The notes under the pieces: model-generated | Seen by the model: only the letters and a program-made list of their open reading frames with translations | What the model was told of the DNA's origin: nothing | The model's database searches: none | Assembly: GCA_019637755.1 (NCBI GenBank) | Contig: JAHBVC010000001.1 | Coordinates: 1,082,480-1,146,479 of the forward strand | From: Anaerolineales bacterium | GTDB taxonomy: Bacteria; Chloroflexota; Anaerolineae; Anaerolineales; UBA11579 | Length of the DNA: 64,000 nt | Direction of reading: 5' to 3' | Translations under genes and position numbers: made by a program | Part shown: piece after piece, positions 34,666 through 44,128 of the stretch | Numbering within the stretch: position 1 is the first letter of the stretch | How the letters are laid out: every line of letters begins with the position of its first letter

Positions 34666-36924
34666 CTAAGGCTCTGGCGTCTCTTCGGCGGCTTGCTGCG
34701 TGGCCAAGGCCTCCGCCGTGGCGGTGGCCTCCGCTTGCAGCGCGGCGCTGAAGAAGATCGGGTTAACTACGCCGAATTCCAGCTCCCACGGGTAATTGGG
34801 GCCAGGGCTGTTCAGGAAGTAGTAGCTGGCCACGCGGCGGAAGATCGGCGCCGCGAAATCTGAGCCATCGCCGACGTTCTCCACCAGCACCGCAATGGCA
34901 ATATCCGGCTGGTTTTCACGGCCGGCATCGGTGTAGCCCACAAACCAGGCATGCGGCAGCAGGCCAGTGCCGGCGGTGGCCGTGCCAGTCTTGCCGTAGA
35001 CGGGGAAGCCAAAGCCAGTGAAGCGGCGGTAGGCGGTGCCGCGCGAATTGGCTACGACCATCCGCATACCTTCGCGCATCGTCTCCAACGTAGTTTCACT
35101 GATCGGCAAAGTGCCTTTGACTTCTGGTGCGAAGCTGAGCACTTCATCGCCGTTGGCGTTGACCACGCGCTCCACCAGGCTGGGCACATACAGGGTGCCG
35201 CCATTGCCGATGGCGGCGGTGTACACCGCCGCTTGCAGCGGCGTGATCAGCGTGGTGCCCTGGCCAAAGGCCTGCTGCACCGCCTGGCTACGGCCCAGCT
35301 CCTCATCGGCGGCCTCAGGGTCAACCACCGAGCCGGCGACCTCGTTGAGGGTTTGGATGCCGGTGGGGCTGCCCAGGCCAAAGCCGCGCGCCATCTCGGC
35401 CACGGCGTTCTTGAAGCCGGCGTTGTAAAGATCCATACCGATCTGGTAGAACCACGGATTGCAGGAACGCATGATGCCTTCGATCAGGGTCAGCGTACCG
35501 CTGGCGGGCAAGTCCTTGTCCAGCGTCCAGTCGATCAGCGGCTGGCCGGGCAGGCCGTGCCACTCTTGCACACAGTCGAGAGTTTGATCAGGGGTGAACT
35601 GTCCGCTCTCGACGGCCGCCGAGTAGGTGATCAGCTTGAAGATCGAGCCTGGGGGATACTGCCCCTGAGTGGCGCGATTGAAGAAAACGTCATCGCCGCC
35701 GGTGAAGTAGGAGTTCCACTCCGAGTTCGGGTCGTTGAAATCGGCCCAGTTTTGGTTGAAGCCGGGCGAGGAAACCATCGCCAGGATCTTGCCCGTGTCG
35801 CGCTCGAGCACCACGATGGCGCCGCGGAAATCTTTGATCGCTTCCTGGGCGCGGCGCTGCAACTCGGCATCCAAGGTGGTGTAGATCGAATCCGCCGGTT
35901 GCGCGGCGCTCTCGGCCAGCTTGGTGACCACTTCGCCGGCAGGGTTGAGCACATACAACGAGCCACCGCGCTTGCCGGCCAGGTACTCCTCGCCCCAGGC
36001 CTCGAGCCCCAGGCGGCCAATGCGGTCATCACTGTGGTAGCCACGCGGAATGTACTCGGGCACTTGCTCCGCGGGGATGGAGGCGTAGTAGCCTACCGTC
36101 TGCGGCGCCAGGCCGCTGTTGTAATAGAGGCGCGTGTCGTAATACTCAAAGCGGATGCCCGAAAGCTCGCCCCAATCGCCCGCACGCGCCTGGAATTCAT
36201 CCTCAGACACTTCGGCAATGGGCACATAAAAAGGCGCTTCGCTATTTTCAGGGAACAGCAGCCGGCTGATCTCAGATACCGGGCGGCGGCTGACGCGGGC
36301 CAACTCACTAATCACGCGGTTGGCGTGCTCTTCCTGGATCAAGCTGGGCAGGGCCCCCACCGCCACGGCAGTGGTGCCACCGGCGATCACATCGCCATTG
36401 CGGTCATAGATCAGGCCACGCGTGGGCACGGCGCGCTGCATACTGAGTGTGTTGCCGCCGGCCAGTTCCGGCAGGATGATGCGCTCATCCCAACGCACGC
36501 GCCAGTTGGCGCCTTCGAGGCTCAGATCCATCGCCGTGTCGCGGCTTATCGGGCCGATCACCGCCGAGTTCAAGGTGACGCGGTAGCCCACCTGCGCGGT
36601 CTGCGGGTTGGTGAGTGCTTGCAAAATTTCGTAATCGACGCGGAAGAGGTTCGCCTGGGTGGCTACGTCAGCATAGCGGGCCACAAAATCTTCTTCGCTG
36701 ATGCGGCTACGGCTCTCGGCATCCAGCATCGTATACATCGCCGGGTAGTTGCCTGCGTTCCAGGCATCCAAATAGGCCCGCGCCGCCTGTTCCACATCCG
36801 GCGCGGAGCTGATGTTGATTTGTGGAGTAGGCAGATCTGCACTGCCGCCCAAGCCGCAGGCGCTTAACAGCACGGCCAGGAAGGTGAGGCATATCAGACT
36901 GCGGCGCAGGAAGGTGCGTTGCAT
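34666..36924 (-). CDS. MecA-like class B penicillin-binding protein with lipobox
   Basis: A 752-residue D,D-transpeptidase cross-linking peptidoglycan outside the membrane. The N-terminus is not a simple anchor helix: LLSAC (Cys23) looks like a lipobox. Residues about 42-150 resemble the NTF2-like MecA N-terminal domain (AYLDAWNAGNYPAMYTMLD). The dimerisation domain follows from about 165. Catalytic motifs are SIFK 427-430, SCN 487-489 and KTG 645-647. The tail is Ala/Thr/Glu-rich. It starts at the base after the maf stop and is coupled with rsgA. Confidence 0.92.
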   Translation of the reverse strand: MQRTFLRRSLICLTFLAVLLSACGLGGSADLPTPQINISSAPDVEQAARAYLDAWNAGNYPAMYTMLDAESRSRISEEDFVARYADVATQANLFRVDYEILQALTNPQTAQVGYRVTLNSAVIGPISRDTAMDLSLEGANWRVRWDERIILPELAGGNTLSMQRAVPTRGLIYDRNGDVIAGGTTAVAVGALPSLIQEEHANRVISELARVSRRPVSEISRLLFPENSEAPFYVPIAEVSEDEFQARAGDWGELSGIRFEYYDTRLYYNSGLAPQTVGYYASIPAEQVPEYIPRGYHSDDRIGRLGLEAWGEEYLAGKRGGSLYVLNPAGEVVTKLAESAAQPADSIYTTLDAELQRRAQEAIKDFRGAIVVLERDTGKILAMVSSPGFNQNWADFNDPNSEWNSYFTGGDDVFFNRATQGQYPPGSIFKLITYSAAVESGQFTPDQTLDCVQEWHGLPGQPLIDWTLDKDLPASGTLTLIEGIMRSCNPWFYQIGMDLYNAGFKNAVAEMARGFGLGSPTGIQTLNEVAGSVVDPEAADEELGRSQAVQQAFGQGTTLITPLQAAVYTAAIGNGGTLYVPSLVERVVNANGDEVLSFAPEVKGTLPISETTLETMREGMRMVVANSRGTAYRRFTGFGFPVYGKTGTATAGTGLLPHAWFVGYTDAGRENQPDIAIAVLVENVGDGSDFAAPIFRRVASYYFLNSPGPNYPWELEFGVVNPIFFSAALQAEATATAEALATQQAAEETPEP

Positions 36925-37590
36925 TTAATACTCCCAGTTCAAGATTGGTTGGCTGACAGGGCAGGCATAGTGCAGATGGTGCTGGCATGCCGCGGGCACA
37001 TCCACCGCCAGGGGCATACCCCAACGCAGCCAGTTACGCAGCAGATGGCACAGCGGCAGCCCAGCTACATTGGCAAAACATCCGCTGAAGTCTTCCACCG
37101 GATGAAAGCTGGCATTTTGTATCCCATAGGCGCCAGCTTTGTCCAGAGGTTCGCCACTGGCGATATAGGCGCTCATCTCGCTATCAGAATAGTTGCGCAT
37201 CGGCACCGGGCTAAAAGCCAGCTCGGCCACCTCGGCGCCGCTGGCGGTGTTGAGCAGGCACAGGCCACTATAGACTTCATGGGCGTGGCCGCGCAAGGCC
37301 CGCAGGATGCGCTCGGCGTCGGCGGCATCCTGTGGCTTGCCGATGATCTCGCCGGCGTGCACTACCGTGGTGTCGGCGGCGATGACGATTGCCTGGCGTG
37401 CCTCTAGGCGGGCGGCGATGGCCTGGGCCTTGCCGCGCGCCAGGCGCACCACATAGTCGCTCGGCACCTCGCCCGGCAACACGTCCTCATTAATATCCGC
37501 GGGCATCACTTCAAATGGTTGGCCAAAAAGCCCCAGCAATTCTTTGCGCCGCGGCGAGGTGGAAGCGAGGATCAAGGGCAAGTTTTGCAT
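36925..37590 (-). CDS. maf: Maf-type nucleoside triphosphate pyrophosphatase
   Basis: Hydrolyses non-canonical or surplus nucleoside triphosphates (dTTP/UTP or modified bases in relatives) to monophosphate and PPi. The N-terminal LASTSPRRKELLG and the metal-site IAADTTVVHAGEIIGKPQDA are diagnostic; 221 residues. The ATG at 37590 is chosen (a GTG lies one codon upstream). TAAAAT ends six bases before it, with GGAG overlapping, suggesting a leaderless or very short leader mRNA. It is divergent from xpt. Confidence 0.93.
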   Translation of the reverse strand: MQNLPLILASTSPRRKELLGLFGQPFEVMPADINEDVLPGEVPSDYVVRLARGKAQAIAARLEARQAIVIAADTTVVHAGEIIGKPQDAADAERILRALRGHAHEVYSGLCLLNTASGAEVAELAFSPVPMRNYSDSEMSAYIASGEPLDKAGAYGIQNASFHPVEDFSGCFANVAGLPLCHLLRNWLRWGMPLAVDVPAACQHHLHYACPVSQPILNWEY

Positions 37591-37596
37591 CACTCC

Positions 37597-37647
37597 ATTT
37601 TAGCCGCTGCCAATCGCTGCGGCCCCCAGCCACCTTTGCGTTAAAAT
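37597..37647. promoter_or_regulatory. Divergent maf/xpt promoters
   Basis: TAAAAT on the minus strand (37602-37597) lies six bases before the maf ATG, and TAAAAT on the plus strand (37642-37647) lies eight bases before the xpt ATG. Both imply nearly leaderless transcripts. No purine riboswitch fits into the eight-base xpt leader. Confidence 0.55.
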
Positions 37648-37655
37648 GCTGCCGT

Positions 37656-38228
37656 ATGGACATGCTGCGCGAGCGCATTCGTACTGAAGGCCGCAACCTG
37701 GGTGGCGGCATCTTGAAGGTGGATGGCTTCATCAACCATCAAGTCGACCCGTCACTCATGGAAGCCTGTGGCCGCGCCTTCGCCGAGCAGTTCAAAGATC
37801 GTGGCGCCACCAAAATTCTCACCGCCGAGATCTCAGGCATTGCCCCTGCCCTCACCACCGGGTTGCACTTGAACCTGCCGGTGGTATACGCCCGCAAGAA
37901 CAAACCGATCACCATGCCAGACCAGGTCTTCCTGACGCTGGCGCCCTCGCACACCAAAGGGCGCATGGTGGAGCTGATCGTCTCACCGGAGTATCTCTCC
38001 GGCGGCGAGAAGGTACTGATCATCGATGATTTCCTCGCCAGCGGCGCTACCATCCTGGGTTTGGCGCGCCTGGCGCAAACCGCCGGCGCCGAAGTGGTAG
38101 GCGTGGGCACCTTGGTGGAAAAAACGTTTGAAGCGGGGCGTGCCGCGCTGGCGGTGCTGAATGTGCCTATCGTTTCCCTGGTAGCCATCAGCAGCATGGA
38201 TGGCGAGCGCATCGAATTTGCCCCATGA
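37656..38228 (+). CDS. xpt: Xanthine phosphoribosyltransferase
   Basis: Converts xanthine and PRPP to XMP in purine salvage. The 190-residue protein matches the Firmicutes-type enzyme: [50 protein letters not shown] and the PRPP loop [13 protein letters not shown]. The ATG at 37656 was chosen because family similarity begins there. The 3' end overlaps guaA by four bases (ATGA), so XMP synthesis and amination to GMP are encoded together. Confidence 0.95.
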   Translation: MDMLRERIRTEGRNLGGGILKVDGFINHQVDPSLMEACGRAFAEQFKDRGATKILTAEISGIAPALTTGLHLNLPVVYARKNKPITMPDQVFLTLAPSHTKGRMVELIVSPEYLSGGEKVLIIDDFLASGATILGLARLAQTAGAEVVGVGTLVEKTFEAGRAALAVLNVPIVSLVAISSMDGERIEFAP

Positions 38229-39760
38229 TCATTGTTCTGGATTTTGGTTCACAGACCTCACAACTAATTGCCCGCCGCTTGCGCGAGGCGCAGATCTTTT
38301 GCCAACTCTTCGCCTGGGATACTCCAGCGGATGAGATCCTGGCGCTCAAACCGCAGGGCTATGTACTCTCCGGCGGGCCGGCTTCGGTGTACGAAGCCGG
38401 GGCGCCGCAGCTTCCTGAATATGTGATCGAAAGCGGCAAGCCGGTGCTAGGCATCTGCTACGGCATGCAAGCGCTCACTCACAGCCTGGGCGGCAGCGTG
38501 GCCGCCAGCCAACAGCGTGAATTCGGCTCGGCCCAATTGCGCACCATCGCCGCCAACCCTCTGCTGCCCAGCGGGGAGCAGACGGTGTGGATGTCGCACG
38601 GGGATCGTATTGAGCACGCCCCGGAAGGTTTTACCGCCATTGGCGCCACGGCGAATGCCCCCGTGGCCGCCATGGCGAATGTGGCGCGCGGCTACTTTGG
38701 CGTGCAGTTCCACCCTGAGGTTCATCACACCCCCGGTGGCAGTGAGATCCTGCGCCGCTTTGCGGTGGATATTTGCGGGGCCACGCCGGATTGGTCACCG
38801 GGGGTGATCGTAGAGCAATCGATCCAGGCCATTCAAGACCAGGTAGGCAACGAGAACGCCCTGGCGGCGATCAGTGGCGGGCTCGATTCGAGCGTGGCAT
38901 CGGCGCTGGTGCACGCCGCCATCGGCGACCAACTGGTCGCCATGTTTGTGGATACGGGCTTGCTGCGCCAAGGCGAGCGCGAAGAGGTGATCCAGGCCCT
39001 GCAAAGCGGGCTGGGCATCGAGCTGGTGGTTGTGGATGCGGCGGCAATGTTCCTAGCCGATCTGCAAGGGGTCAGTGACCCCGAAGAGAAGCGCCGCCGC
39101 ATTGGCGAACGCTTTATCCGCGTGTTTGAAGCCCAAGCGCAACAACTCGGCTTGCCACCCTATTTGGTGCAAGGCACGATCTACCCGGATGTGATCGAAT
39201 CGCGCGCCCCGGAACGCCAGCACGCCCAGCGCATCAAAACGCATCACAATGTCGGTGGGCTGCCCAAGAACATGGGCTTCAAGCTGGTTGAGCCGCTGCG
39301 CTATCTATTCAAAGATGAAGTGCGCAAAGTGGGCCAAAGCCTGGGCCTGCCGGCCGAGCTGCTTTGGCGCCAGCCCTTCCCCGGGCCGGGCCTGGCGGTG
39401 CGCTGCCTGGGTGAGGTCACCGCGCCGCGGCTGGCCGCCCTGCGCGCCGCCGATGCCATCTTCACCACTGAGCTGCGCCAGGCCGGCCTCGTGAACCGGC
39501 CCGAGGCGCCGTTGGCACAAGCCTTTGCAGTGCTGCTGCCCGTGCGCAGCGTGGGCGTGATGGGCGATCAGCGTACCTACCAGGAAACCGTGGCGCTGCG
39601 CGCCGTCGCCAGCCAGGATTTTATGACTGCCGACTGGGCCAGCCTGCCCGAGGATATGCTGCGCCGCGTCTCCAGCCGCATCGTGAATGAAGTGCCGGGG
39701 GTGAACCGCGTGGTCTACGACATCAGCAGCAAGCCGCCCGCTACGATCGAATGGGAATAG
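38225..39760 (+). CDS. guaA: GMP synthase, glutamine-hydrolysing
   Basis: Aminates XMP to GMP using glutamine and ATP. The class I amidotransferase domain covers about 1-190, with catalytic Cys in [16 protein letters not shown] and His/Glu in [12 protein letters not shown]. The ATP pyrophosphatase P-loop is [14 protein letters not shown]. The C-terminal dimerisation domain ends [18 protein letters not shown]. Length 511 is standard. It is translationally coupled to xpt. Confidence 0.97.
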   Translation: MIIVLDFGSQTSQLIARRLREAQIFCQLFAWDTPADEILALKPQGYVLSGGPASVYEAGAPQLPEYVIESGKPVLGICYGMQALTHSLGGSVAASQQREFGSAQLRTIAANPLLPSGEQTVWMSHGDRIEHAPEGFTAIGATANAPVAAMANVARGYFGVQFHPEVHHTPGGSEILRRFAVDICGATPDWSPGVIVEQSIQAIQDQVGNENALAAISGGLDSSVASALVHAAIGDQLVAMFVDTGLLRQGEREEVIQALQSGLGIELVVVDAAAMFLADLQGVSDPEEKRRRIGERFIRVFEAQAQQLGLPPYLVQGTIYPDVIESRAPERQHAQRIKTHHNVGGLPKNMGFKLVEPLRYLFKDEVRKVGQSLGLPAELLWRQPFPGPGLAVRCLGEVTAPRLAALRAADAIFTTELRQAGLVNRPEAPLAQAFAVLLPVRSVGVMGDQRTYQETVALRAVASQDFMTADWASLPEDMLRRVSSRIVNEVPGVNRVVYDISSKPPATIEWE

Positions 39761-39881
39761 CGCCCGCATTCGCAGCTATTCACCGCAATACAGTAGCAAT
39801 TTATTCAAACGCGTTTCAAACCCGCCCGCAAAGACGTTCTACGCGTGTATGATCACATAGAGCCGAGGAGGCGATCAATTC

Positions 39882-40805
39882 ATGGATATTGGCAAAGTAC
39901 TTTCACGCGCATGGGAGATCATTCGCACACACAAGGTCTTGTGGATCTTTGGCATTCTGGCCTCATGCGGCTCGCGTAGTGGCGGCGGCGGTGGCGGCAG
40001 CAATTTCAGCAGCAGCAACAGCGGCCAGGGTATGACCCCGCCGGCCGAGTGGCAGCCTTACCTTGATAACCTTGAACGCAGCTTCCAGACCATTCCGCAG
40101 GAGCGCTGGCTGCTGATCGGCTTGCTGGTGGTGGCCGCGGTGCTCCTATTGGCGGTGATCACCTGGCTGGTCGGCCTGTATGGCAAAGCTGGCCTGACGG
40201 TGGGCACGCTGCGCGCCGAAGCGGGCAGCGCCGTCACCTTCCGCACGGTCTGGCAGGAAACCTGGGGCCAGTTTGACCGGGTAGTGGCGTTGAATTTTGT
40301 GCTGGCGCTGCCGCCGGTAGTGCTCGGCCTGGTGTTCGCCTTCATCGCCATCGCTACCTTGGGCATCGGCCTGCTGTGCCTGATCCCGCTGGGCTGCCTG
40401 GCGCTACCGCTCAGCTTGGCCTATGCCGTCTTTGGCGATCTGGCCAACATTGCGCTGATCAAAGAGCGCCTGGGTGTGCGCGCCTCATTGGAGCGCGGCT
40501 GGGAGGTGCTCTCCGGCAATATCGGCCCACTGGCCGTGCTGGCGCTGATCCTGATCATCGGTGGCTTTCTGGTCAGCCTGTTGCTGGCCGTTCCGTTCTT
40601 CATCGCTGCTGTGCCGCTGCTACTGGGCGCCATCAACGGCGATGCCATGCGCAACATCAGCGTGGCCCTGATCTGCGTGGTGGTGGCGCTGCCCTTCCTG
40701 ATCCTGGCGGGTGGTATCGTGCAAAGCTACCTGCAAGCCGCCTGGACATTGGCCTACGCTCAGCTCACCGCCGTGCCGGCCAGCAAGCGTATCAAGAGCG
40801 CCTAA
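39882..40805 (+). CDS. Polytopic membrane protein, unknown function
   Basis: A 307-residue protein with about five to six membrane helices. The N-terminal block MDIGKVLSRAWEIIRTHKVLWIFG is followed by a Gly/Ser-rich stretch (residues 36-50) and then hydrophobic segments from about 75. The pattern of paired helices around LIKERLGVRASLERGWEVLSGN resembles DUF4013-like or glycerophosphodiester phosphodiesterase membrane-domain proteins, but I do not recognise a function. GAGGAGG precedes the ATG and TATGAT lies further up. The stop overlaps the next start (TAATG). Confidence 0.75.
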   Translation: MDIGKVLSRAWEIIRTHKVLWIFGILASCGSRSGGGGGGSNFSSSNSGQGMTPPAEWQPYLDNLERSFQTIPQERWLLIGLLVVAAVLLLAVITWLVGLYGKAGLTVGTLRAEAGSAVTFRTVWQETWGQFDRVVALNFVLALPPVVLGLVFAFIAIATLGIGLLCLIPLGCLALPLSLAYAVFGDLANIALIKERLGVRASLERGWEVLSGNIGPLAVLALILIIGGFLVSLLLAVPFFIAAVPLLLGAINGDAMRNISVALICVVVALPFLILAGGIVQSYLQAAWTLAYAQLTAVPASKRIKSA

Positions 40806-41308
40806 TGCGTGGGGTGGACGCCGCCGGAATCTCGCGCCTGCGGCGCAATCACGGCCTGGAGCACGCCACGATCCATGTGCTCAGCCGCAGCCAGCCGCGG
40901 GTGGCCACGGCGGGCTATTCCAACCCGGGCGGCTTTTGGCTGCTGGGTGAACTGAGCACGGAGGCGGTGCAAGCGGCGGTGATGGAAGCGCTGCGCCGCC
41001 TGCAAGCCGGCGAACGCCAACTGGCGATCCACCCCAATTGCGGCACCAACCTGGTGACCGCGGGGGTGGCCGCCGGGCTGGGCAGCGCCTTGGCGCTGGG
41101 CACTGCCCGCGATGATCGCCAGCGGCTTGAACGGCTACCGCTGGCCTTCGTACTGGCCAGCGCGGGCCTGCTGCTGGCGCGCCCGCTGGGCACACGCCTG
41201 CAACAATACGTCACCACTTCGGGAGACCCGGGGCGCCTGCACATCACCCGCATTCAGCGCAGCCAGCTCGGCACGCGTACCCTGCACCGCATCGATACGG
41301 CAGATTGA
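40805..41308 (+). CDS. Small membrane protein (DUF6391-like)
   Basis: A 167-residue protein. Conserved-looking motifs RNHGLEHATIHVL near the N-terminus and AIHPNCGTNLVTAG in the middle, plus two short membrane segments (about 80-97 and 116-130), resemble a family I recall as DUF6391 from cyanobacteria and Chloroflexota. The His, Glu and Cys residues in these motifs could bind a metal, but no activity is known. The ATG overlaps the upstream stop, so it is coupled to the preceding membrane protein. holA starts two bases after its stop. Confidence 0.6.
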   Translation: MRGVDAAGISRLRRNHGLEHATIHVLSRSQPRVATAGYSNPGGFWLLGELSTEAVQAAVMEALRRLQAGERQLAIHPNCGTNLVTAGVAAGLGSALALGTARDDRQRLERLPLAFVLASAGLLLARPLGTRLQQYVTTSGDPGRLHITRIQRSQLGTRTLHRIDTAD

Positions 41309-41309
41309 T

Positions 41310-42290
41310 ATGGCCGCCAAACCACGCGTATACATCTTCATGGGTGCGGATGACAGTGCCATCCGCAGCGAGGTCAGCAAGCTGATCAGCAAACTGGGCG
41401 AGCCGGCCACGGCGGAAATGAACACCACACGGCTGGAGGGCAACCCCTCCCTGGATGCCCTGCGCCGTGCGGCGTTGGCCGCGCCCTTTTTGGCCGAACG
41501 CCGTCTGGTGATCGCCAGCCAGGTATCCAAAGCGTTCACCAGCGCGGAGGCGCGCAAGCCTTTCGTGCAATTTCTGGATGAGCTACCCCCCAGCGCCGCG
41601 CTGGTGCTGCTTGAGAATAGTGTGCTGGAAGACAAGCACTGGTTAATGAAATGGACGGATGGCGCCGAAGGGCGCGGGTTTGTGCGCGAATTCAATCTGC
41701 CACAGGGCGCCCAACTGGCCAACTGGCTGGTGGTGCGCGCCCGTGAGCTGGGCGGCGAATTGCTGCCGCCGGCCGCGGCGGCGCTGGCGCAGTTGCAGGC
41801 CAGCGACCGGCAGGCAGCCGAGAACGAGCTGCATAAATTGCTGGCCTATGCCGCTTACCAGCGCCCGATCAGCGTAGACGATGTGCAGCGTGTGTGCCTC
41901 TCCAGCGGCGAACACGGCGATTTCTTTGCTCTGGCAGATGCGCTCAGTGCCAACAACGGCACGCGCGCCATGCAAGCACTGCTGCCCCTGCTGGAAGAGC
42001 GCGATCTGATCCTGCTGTATTTCAGCATGGTGGGGCACTTCCGCGGGCTGCTGCAAAGCCGCGATCTACTGGATGCCGGGCGCAACGAAGCAGACATTGC
42101 CAAGCAACTACACATGCATCCCTATCGCGCCAAAAAACTGGCCGCGCAGGCGCGCTTATTCTCGGCCGCGACGCTGGAACGCATTTATGCACGCCTGCAG
42201 GCCTATGATGAGCAGATCAAAACCGGGGAGATGGAGCCTGCGCTGGCGATGCAAACGTTTGTGGCCGAATTGAGCCTGGCCAACGCCTGA
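41310..42290 (+). CDS. holA: DNA polymerase III delta subunit
   Basis: Clamp-loader subunit that opens the beta sliding clamp. The 326-residue protein starts MAAKPRVYIFMGADDSAIRSEV, the usual first strand and helix of the AAA-like domain. ELHKLLAYA is the conserved helix before the third domain. The C-terminal collar domain ends with KTGEMEPALAMQTFVAEL. The ATG at 41310 lies one base after the previous stop, in place of a longer out-of-family start. The stop abuts that of the convergent PLD gene. Confidence 0.9.
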   Translation: MAAKPRVYIFMGADDSAIRSEVSKLISKLGEPATAEMNTTRLEGNPSLDALRRAALAAPFLAERRLVIASQVSKAFTSAEARKPFVQFLDELPPSAALVLLENSVLEDKHWLMKWTDGAEGRGFVREFNLPQGAQLANWLVVRARELGGELLPPAAAALAQLQASDRQAAENELHKLLAYAAYQRPISVDDVQRVCLSSGEHGDFFALADALSANNGTRAMQALLPLLEERDLILLYFSMVGHFRGLLQSRDLLDAGRNEADIAKQLHMHPYRAKKLAAQARLFSAATLERIYARLQAYDEQIKTGEMEPALAMQTFVAELSLANA

Positions 42291-43388
42291 TCAACGCTCA
42301 GTCAAGCTCCAGACTTGGCGAAAGTGCTCGCGATACTGGCTGGCCAGGGCTTCGCTGTAAATGATCAACGTATTTTCATCGTTACGCCGTTCGGCATTCG
42401 AGCTGAAGTTGTACGAGCCCATCACCACGATGGCATCATCCACGATCAGCACCTTGTCGTGCAGATTAACCCCGGCCTCGTCAAGGTAAACCGCCACGCC
42501 ATTGCGGCGCAGGTGCTCGTATTCGCCGCCCTGATTGCCCACCTGGGCATCATCGATCACGCCATACACTTCCACGCCACGCTGGTGCGCCGCCACCAAC
42601 GCATCGCCGATCTCATCCAGCGTGATCGAGAAGGCCAGGAAGTACACTGTGTCTTCGGCGCTGTCGATCACGTCTACCAACGCGGCGGCCACGCGATCAT
42701 CCGGTGAAAAGTAGGTTTGGATCTCCACATCGGCAATCGTCACTTGCGGGTAGGGGGTATTGTCGAGGGTGATCTCACCAAAGTAGCCGCGCACAAACAT
42801 CTCTTCAAACTCGGCGGTGTAATTGGCGGCCACTTCGGCAGAACGCAGGCGCAGCAGGTTGTTGCGATTGCCATACATGTCGCTGACGGTGTAATTGGTT
42901 GACCCGGTCCAGACCTCGTAGCCATCGATGACGGTGAATTTATTGTGCATGTAATTGGGGCTGGTATCCGCCACGATCGGGATGCCCGCGGCGGCCAATT
43001 CGTCGAACTCACGCCGGCCGCGGTTATCGGCCTCGACCACCAGGCGCACCACGACGCCACGCTGCTGAGCGGCCAGCAGCGCATCGCGCACGCTCCACAA
43101 GTTGAGATCATAGATCGCCATGTCGACGCTACTGCGCGCCTGGTCGATCGCTGCCGCCAGCAGTTCATCCGGGCCGCCTTCCACGGCGCGGGCGCCAGCG
43201 GCGTACGGGTCAGTGAAGTAGGCACCCAGCCAATCCGCTGGCGGGTTGGCCGGCTGCGGCGTTGGCGGGTTAGGCTCGCCAGGGGTTTGCGCCGCGGGGC
43301 GCGCCCCCAGCTGGGCCAGCGCGGCGGGGGCTGCGCAGGCAGTGAGGAGCAGTAGCCCGAGGGCGGCAATACGCAAAGGGAAGGACAT
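42291..43388 (-). CDS. Phospholipase D-like lipoprotein
   Basis: A 365-residue protein with a signal peptide ending LLLTAC (Cys18). Two phosphodiesterase HKD motifs are complete: HNKFTVIDG with GSTNYT, and HDKVLIVDD with GSYNFS and a following ENTLI. Two motifs in one chain form one active site acting on phospholipids or nucleic acid outside the cytoplasm. A Pro-rich linker (about 30-50) separates the lipobox from the catalytic part. The ATG at 43388 lies seven bases after TATAAT, so the mRNA is probably leaderless. Confidence 0.88.
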   Translation of the reverse strand: MSFPLRIAALGLLLLTACAAPAALAQLGARPAAQTPGEPNPPTPQPANPPADWLGAYFTDPYAAGARAVEGGPDELLAAAIDQARSSVDMAIYDLNLWSVRDALLAAQQRGVVVRLVVEADNRGRREFDELAAAGIPIVADTSPNYMHNKFTVIDGYEVWTGSTNYTVSDMYGNRNNLLRLRSAEVAANYTAEFEEMFVRGYFGEITLDNTPYPQVTIADVEIQTYFSPDDRVAAALVDVIDSAEDTVYFLAFSITLDEIGDALVAAHQRGVEVYGVIDDAQVGNQGGEYEHLRRNGVAVYLDEAGVNLHDKVLIVDDAIVVMGSYNFSSNAERRNDENTLIIYSEALASQYREHFRQVWSLTER

Positions 43389-43395
43389 GGCCGAG

Positions 43396-43407
43396 ATTAT
43401 ATATAAT
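43396..43407. promoter_or_regulatory. Palindrome ATTATATATAAT forming two opposed -10 boxes
   Basis: The 12-bp palindrome reads TATAAT at 43402-43407 on plus and at 43401-43396 on minus. The plus ATG (43414) is six bases away and the minus ATG (43388) seven. The start codons of the two genes are only 25 bases apart, so both transcripts should start at or next to the start codon. Confidence 0.7.
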
Positions 43408-43413
43408 GAGGCG

Positions 43414-43959
43414 ATGAGCAAGACCTATCCGGTCGAAGTGGCCGGGCTTACCCGCCAACTGCCCCTGTTTGAAGTGGCCCCGGGGGTTACCATCGCCATT
43501 CTCAATATCCTCGGCGATGTGGAGTTGGTACGCGCCTGCGCGCAGGCGCTGGCGGCACGCTTGGCTACACATCCGTACGATGTGCTGGTAAGCGCCGAAG
43601 CCAAGAGCATTCCGCTGGTGCATTGCCTGGCCGAAGAAACTGGCAAGCCGTATGTGATCCTACGCAAGAATTACAAATCCTACATGGGTGACGCCATCTC
43701 GGCGGAGACGGTTTCGATCACCACGAATGCCACGCAAGCCCTGTACCTCGACGCCAAGGATCGCGCCCTGGTGGCCGGGCGCCGCGTGGTGCTGGTAGAT
43801 GATGTCGTGAGCACAGGCTCGACCCAGAAGGGCATGCGCGCGGTGATGGAAAAAGCCGGCGCCGAGGTGGCGGCTGAGGCGGCCATTTTCACCGAGGGCG
43901 ATGCTGAAAAATGGGCGCAAGTGATCGCTCTGGGGCACCTGCCGGTTTTTAGTTCGTAA
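43414..43959 (+). CDS. Purine phosphoribosyltransferase-like protein (Apt-like)
   Basis: A 181-residue type I phosphoribosyltransferase. The PRPP loop is VLVDDVVSTGSTQKGM, and VLVSAEAKSIPLVHCLAEETGKPYVILRKNYKSY is the usual Apt-type core. Adenine phosphoribosyltransferase is the nearest family, but the hood region SYMGDAISAETVSITTNATQALYL is not the standard Apt sequence, so the base used is uncertain. MSKTYPVEV at 43414 was chosen because of the -10 six bases upstream. Confidence 0.8.
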   Translation: MSKTYPVEVAGLTRQLPLFEVAPGVTIAILNILGDVELVRACAQALAARLATHPYDVLVSAEAKSIPLVHCLAEETGKPYVILRKNYKSYMGDAISAETVSITTNATQALYLDAKDRALVAGRRVVLVDDVVSTGSTQKGMRAVMEKAGAEVAAEAAIFTEGDAEKWAQVIALGHLPVFSS

Positions 43960-44007
43960 TCATTTAGTTATCGTTCAGCCGGGGGCTGGTAGCTGACGGC
44001 CAGGTGC

Positions 44008-44013
44008 TATACT
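44008..44013 (+). promoter_or_regulatory. -10-like TATACT before the glycosyltransferase
   Basis: TATACT about 115 bases upstream of the ATG at 44129. No clear -35. The leader between them shows no structure that I recognise. Confidence 0.3.
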
Positions 44014-44128
44014 TTTCTCAGGTTCACTGCCTTGTTTGTGCTCGCAAGAGCATTCCTAAAATGTAGTCTCTTCCGCTTTGCTGCCACGGGGCACAAAGAC
44101 TGCCCGCAATGGGCGCCATCAAATCGTT

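Noticed and set aside
34951-36867. A 638-codon plus-strand frame opposite the PBP gene
   Set aside because: The minus-strand frame has all PBP motifs, whereas this frame has no recognisable domain and arises from codon bias.
37594-37655. Purine riboswitch before xpt
   Set aside because: The gap is 62 bases and the -10 lies eight bases before the start, leaving no room for an aptamer.
41112-41309. Longer N-terminus for holA
   Set aside because: It overlaps the upstream gene in another frame; HolA similarity starts at MAAKPRVYIF (41310).
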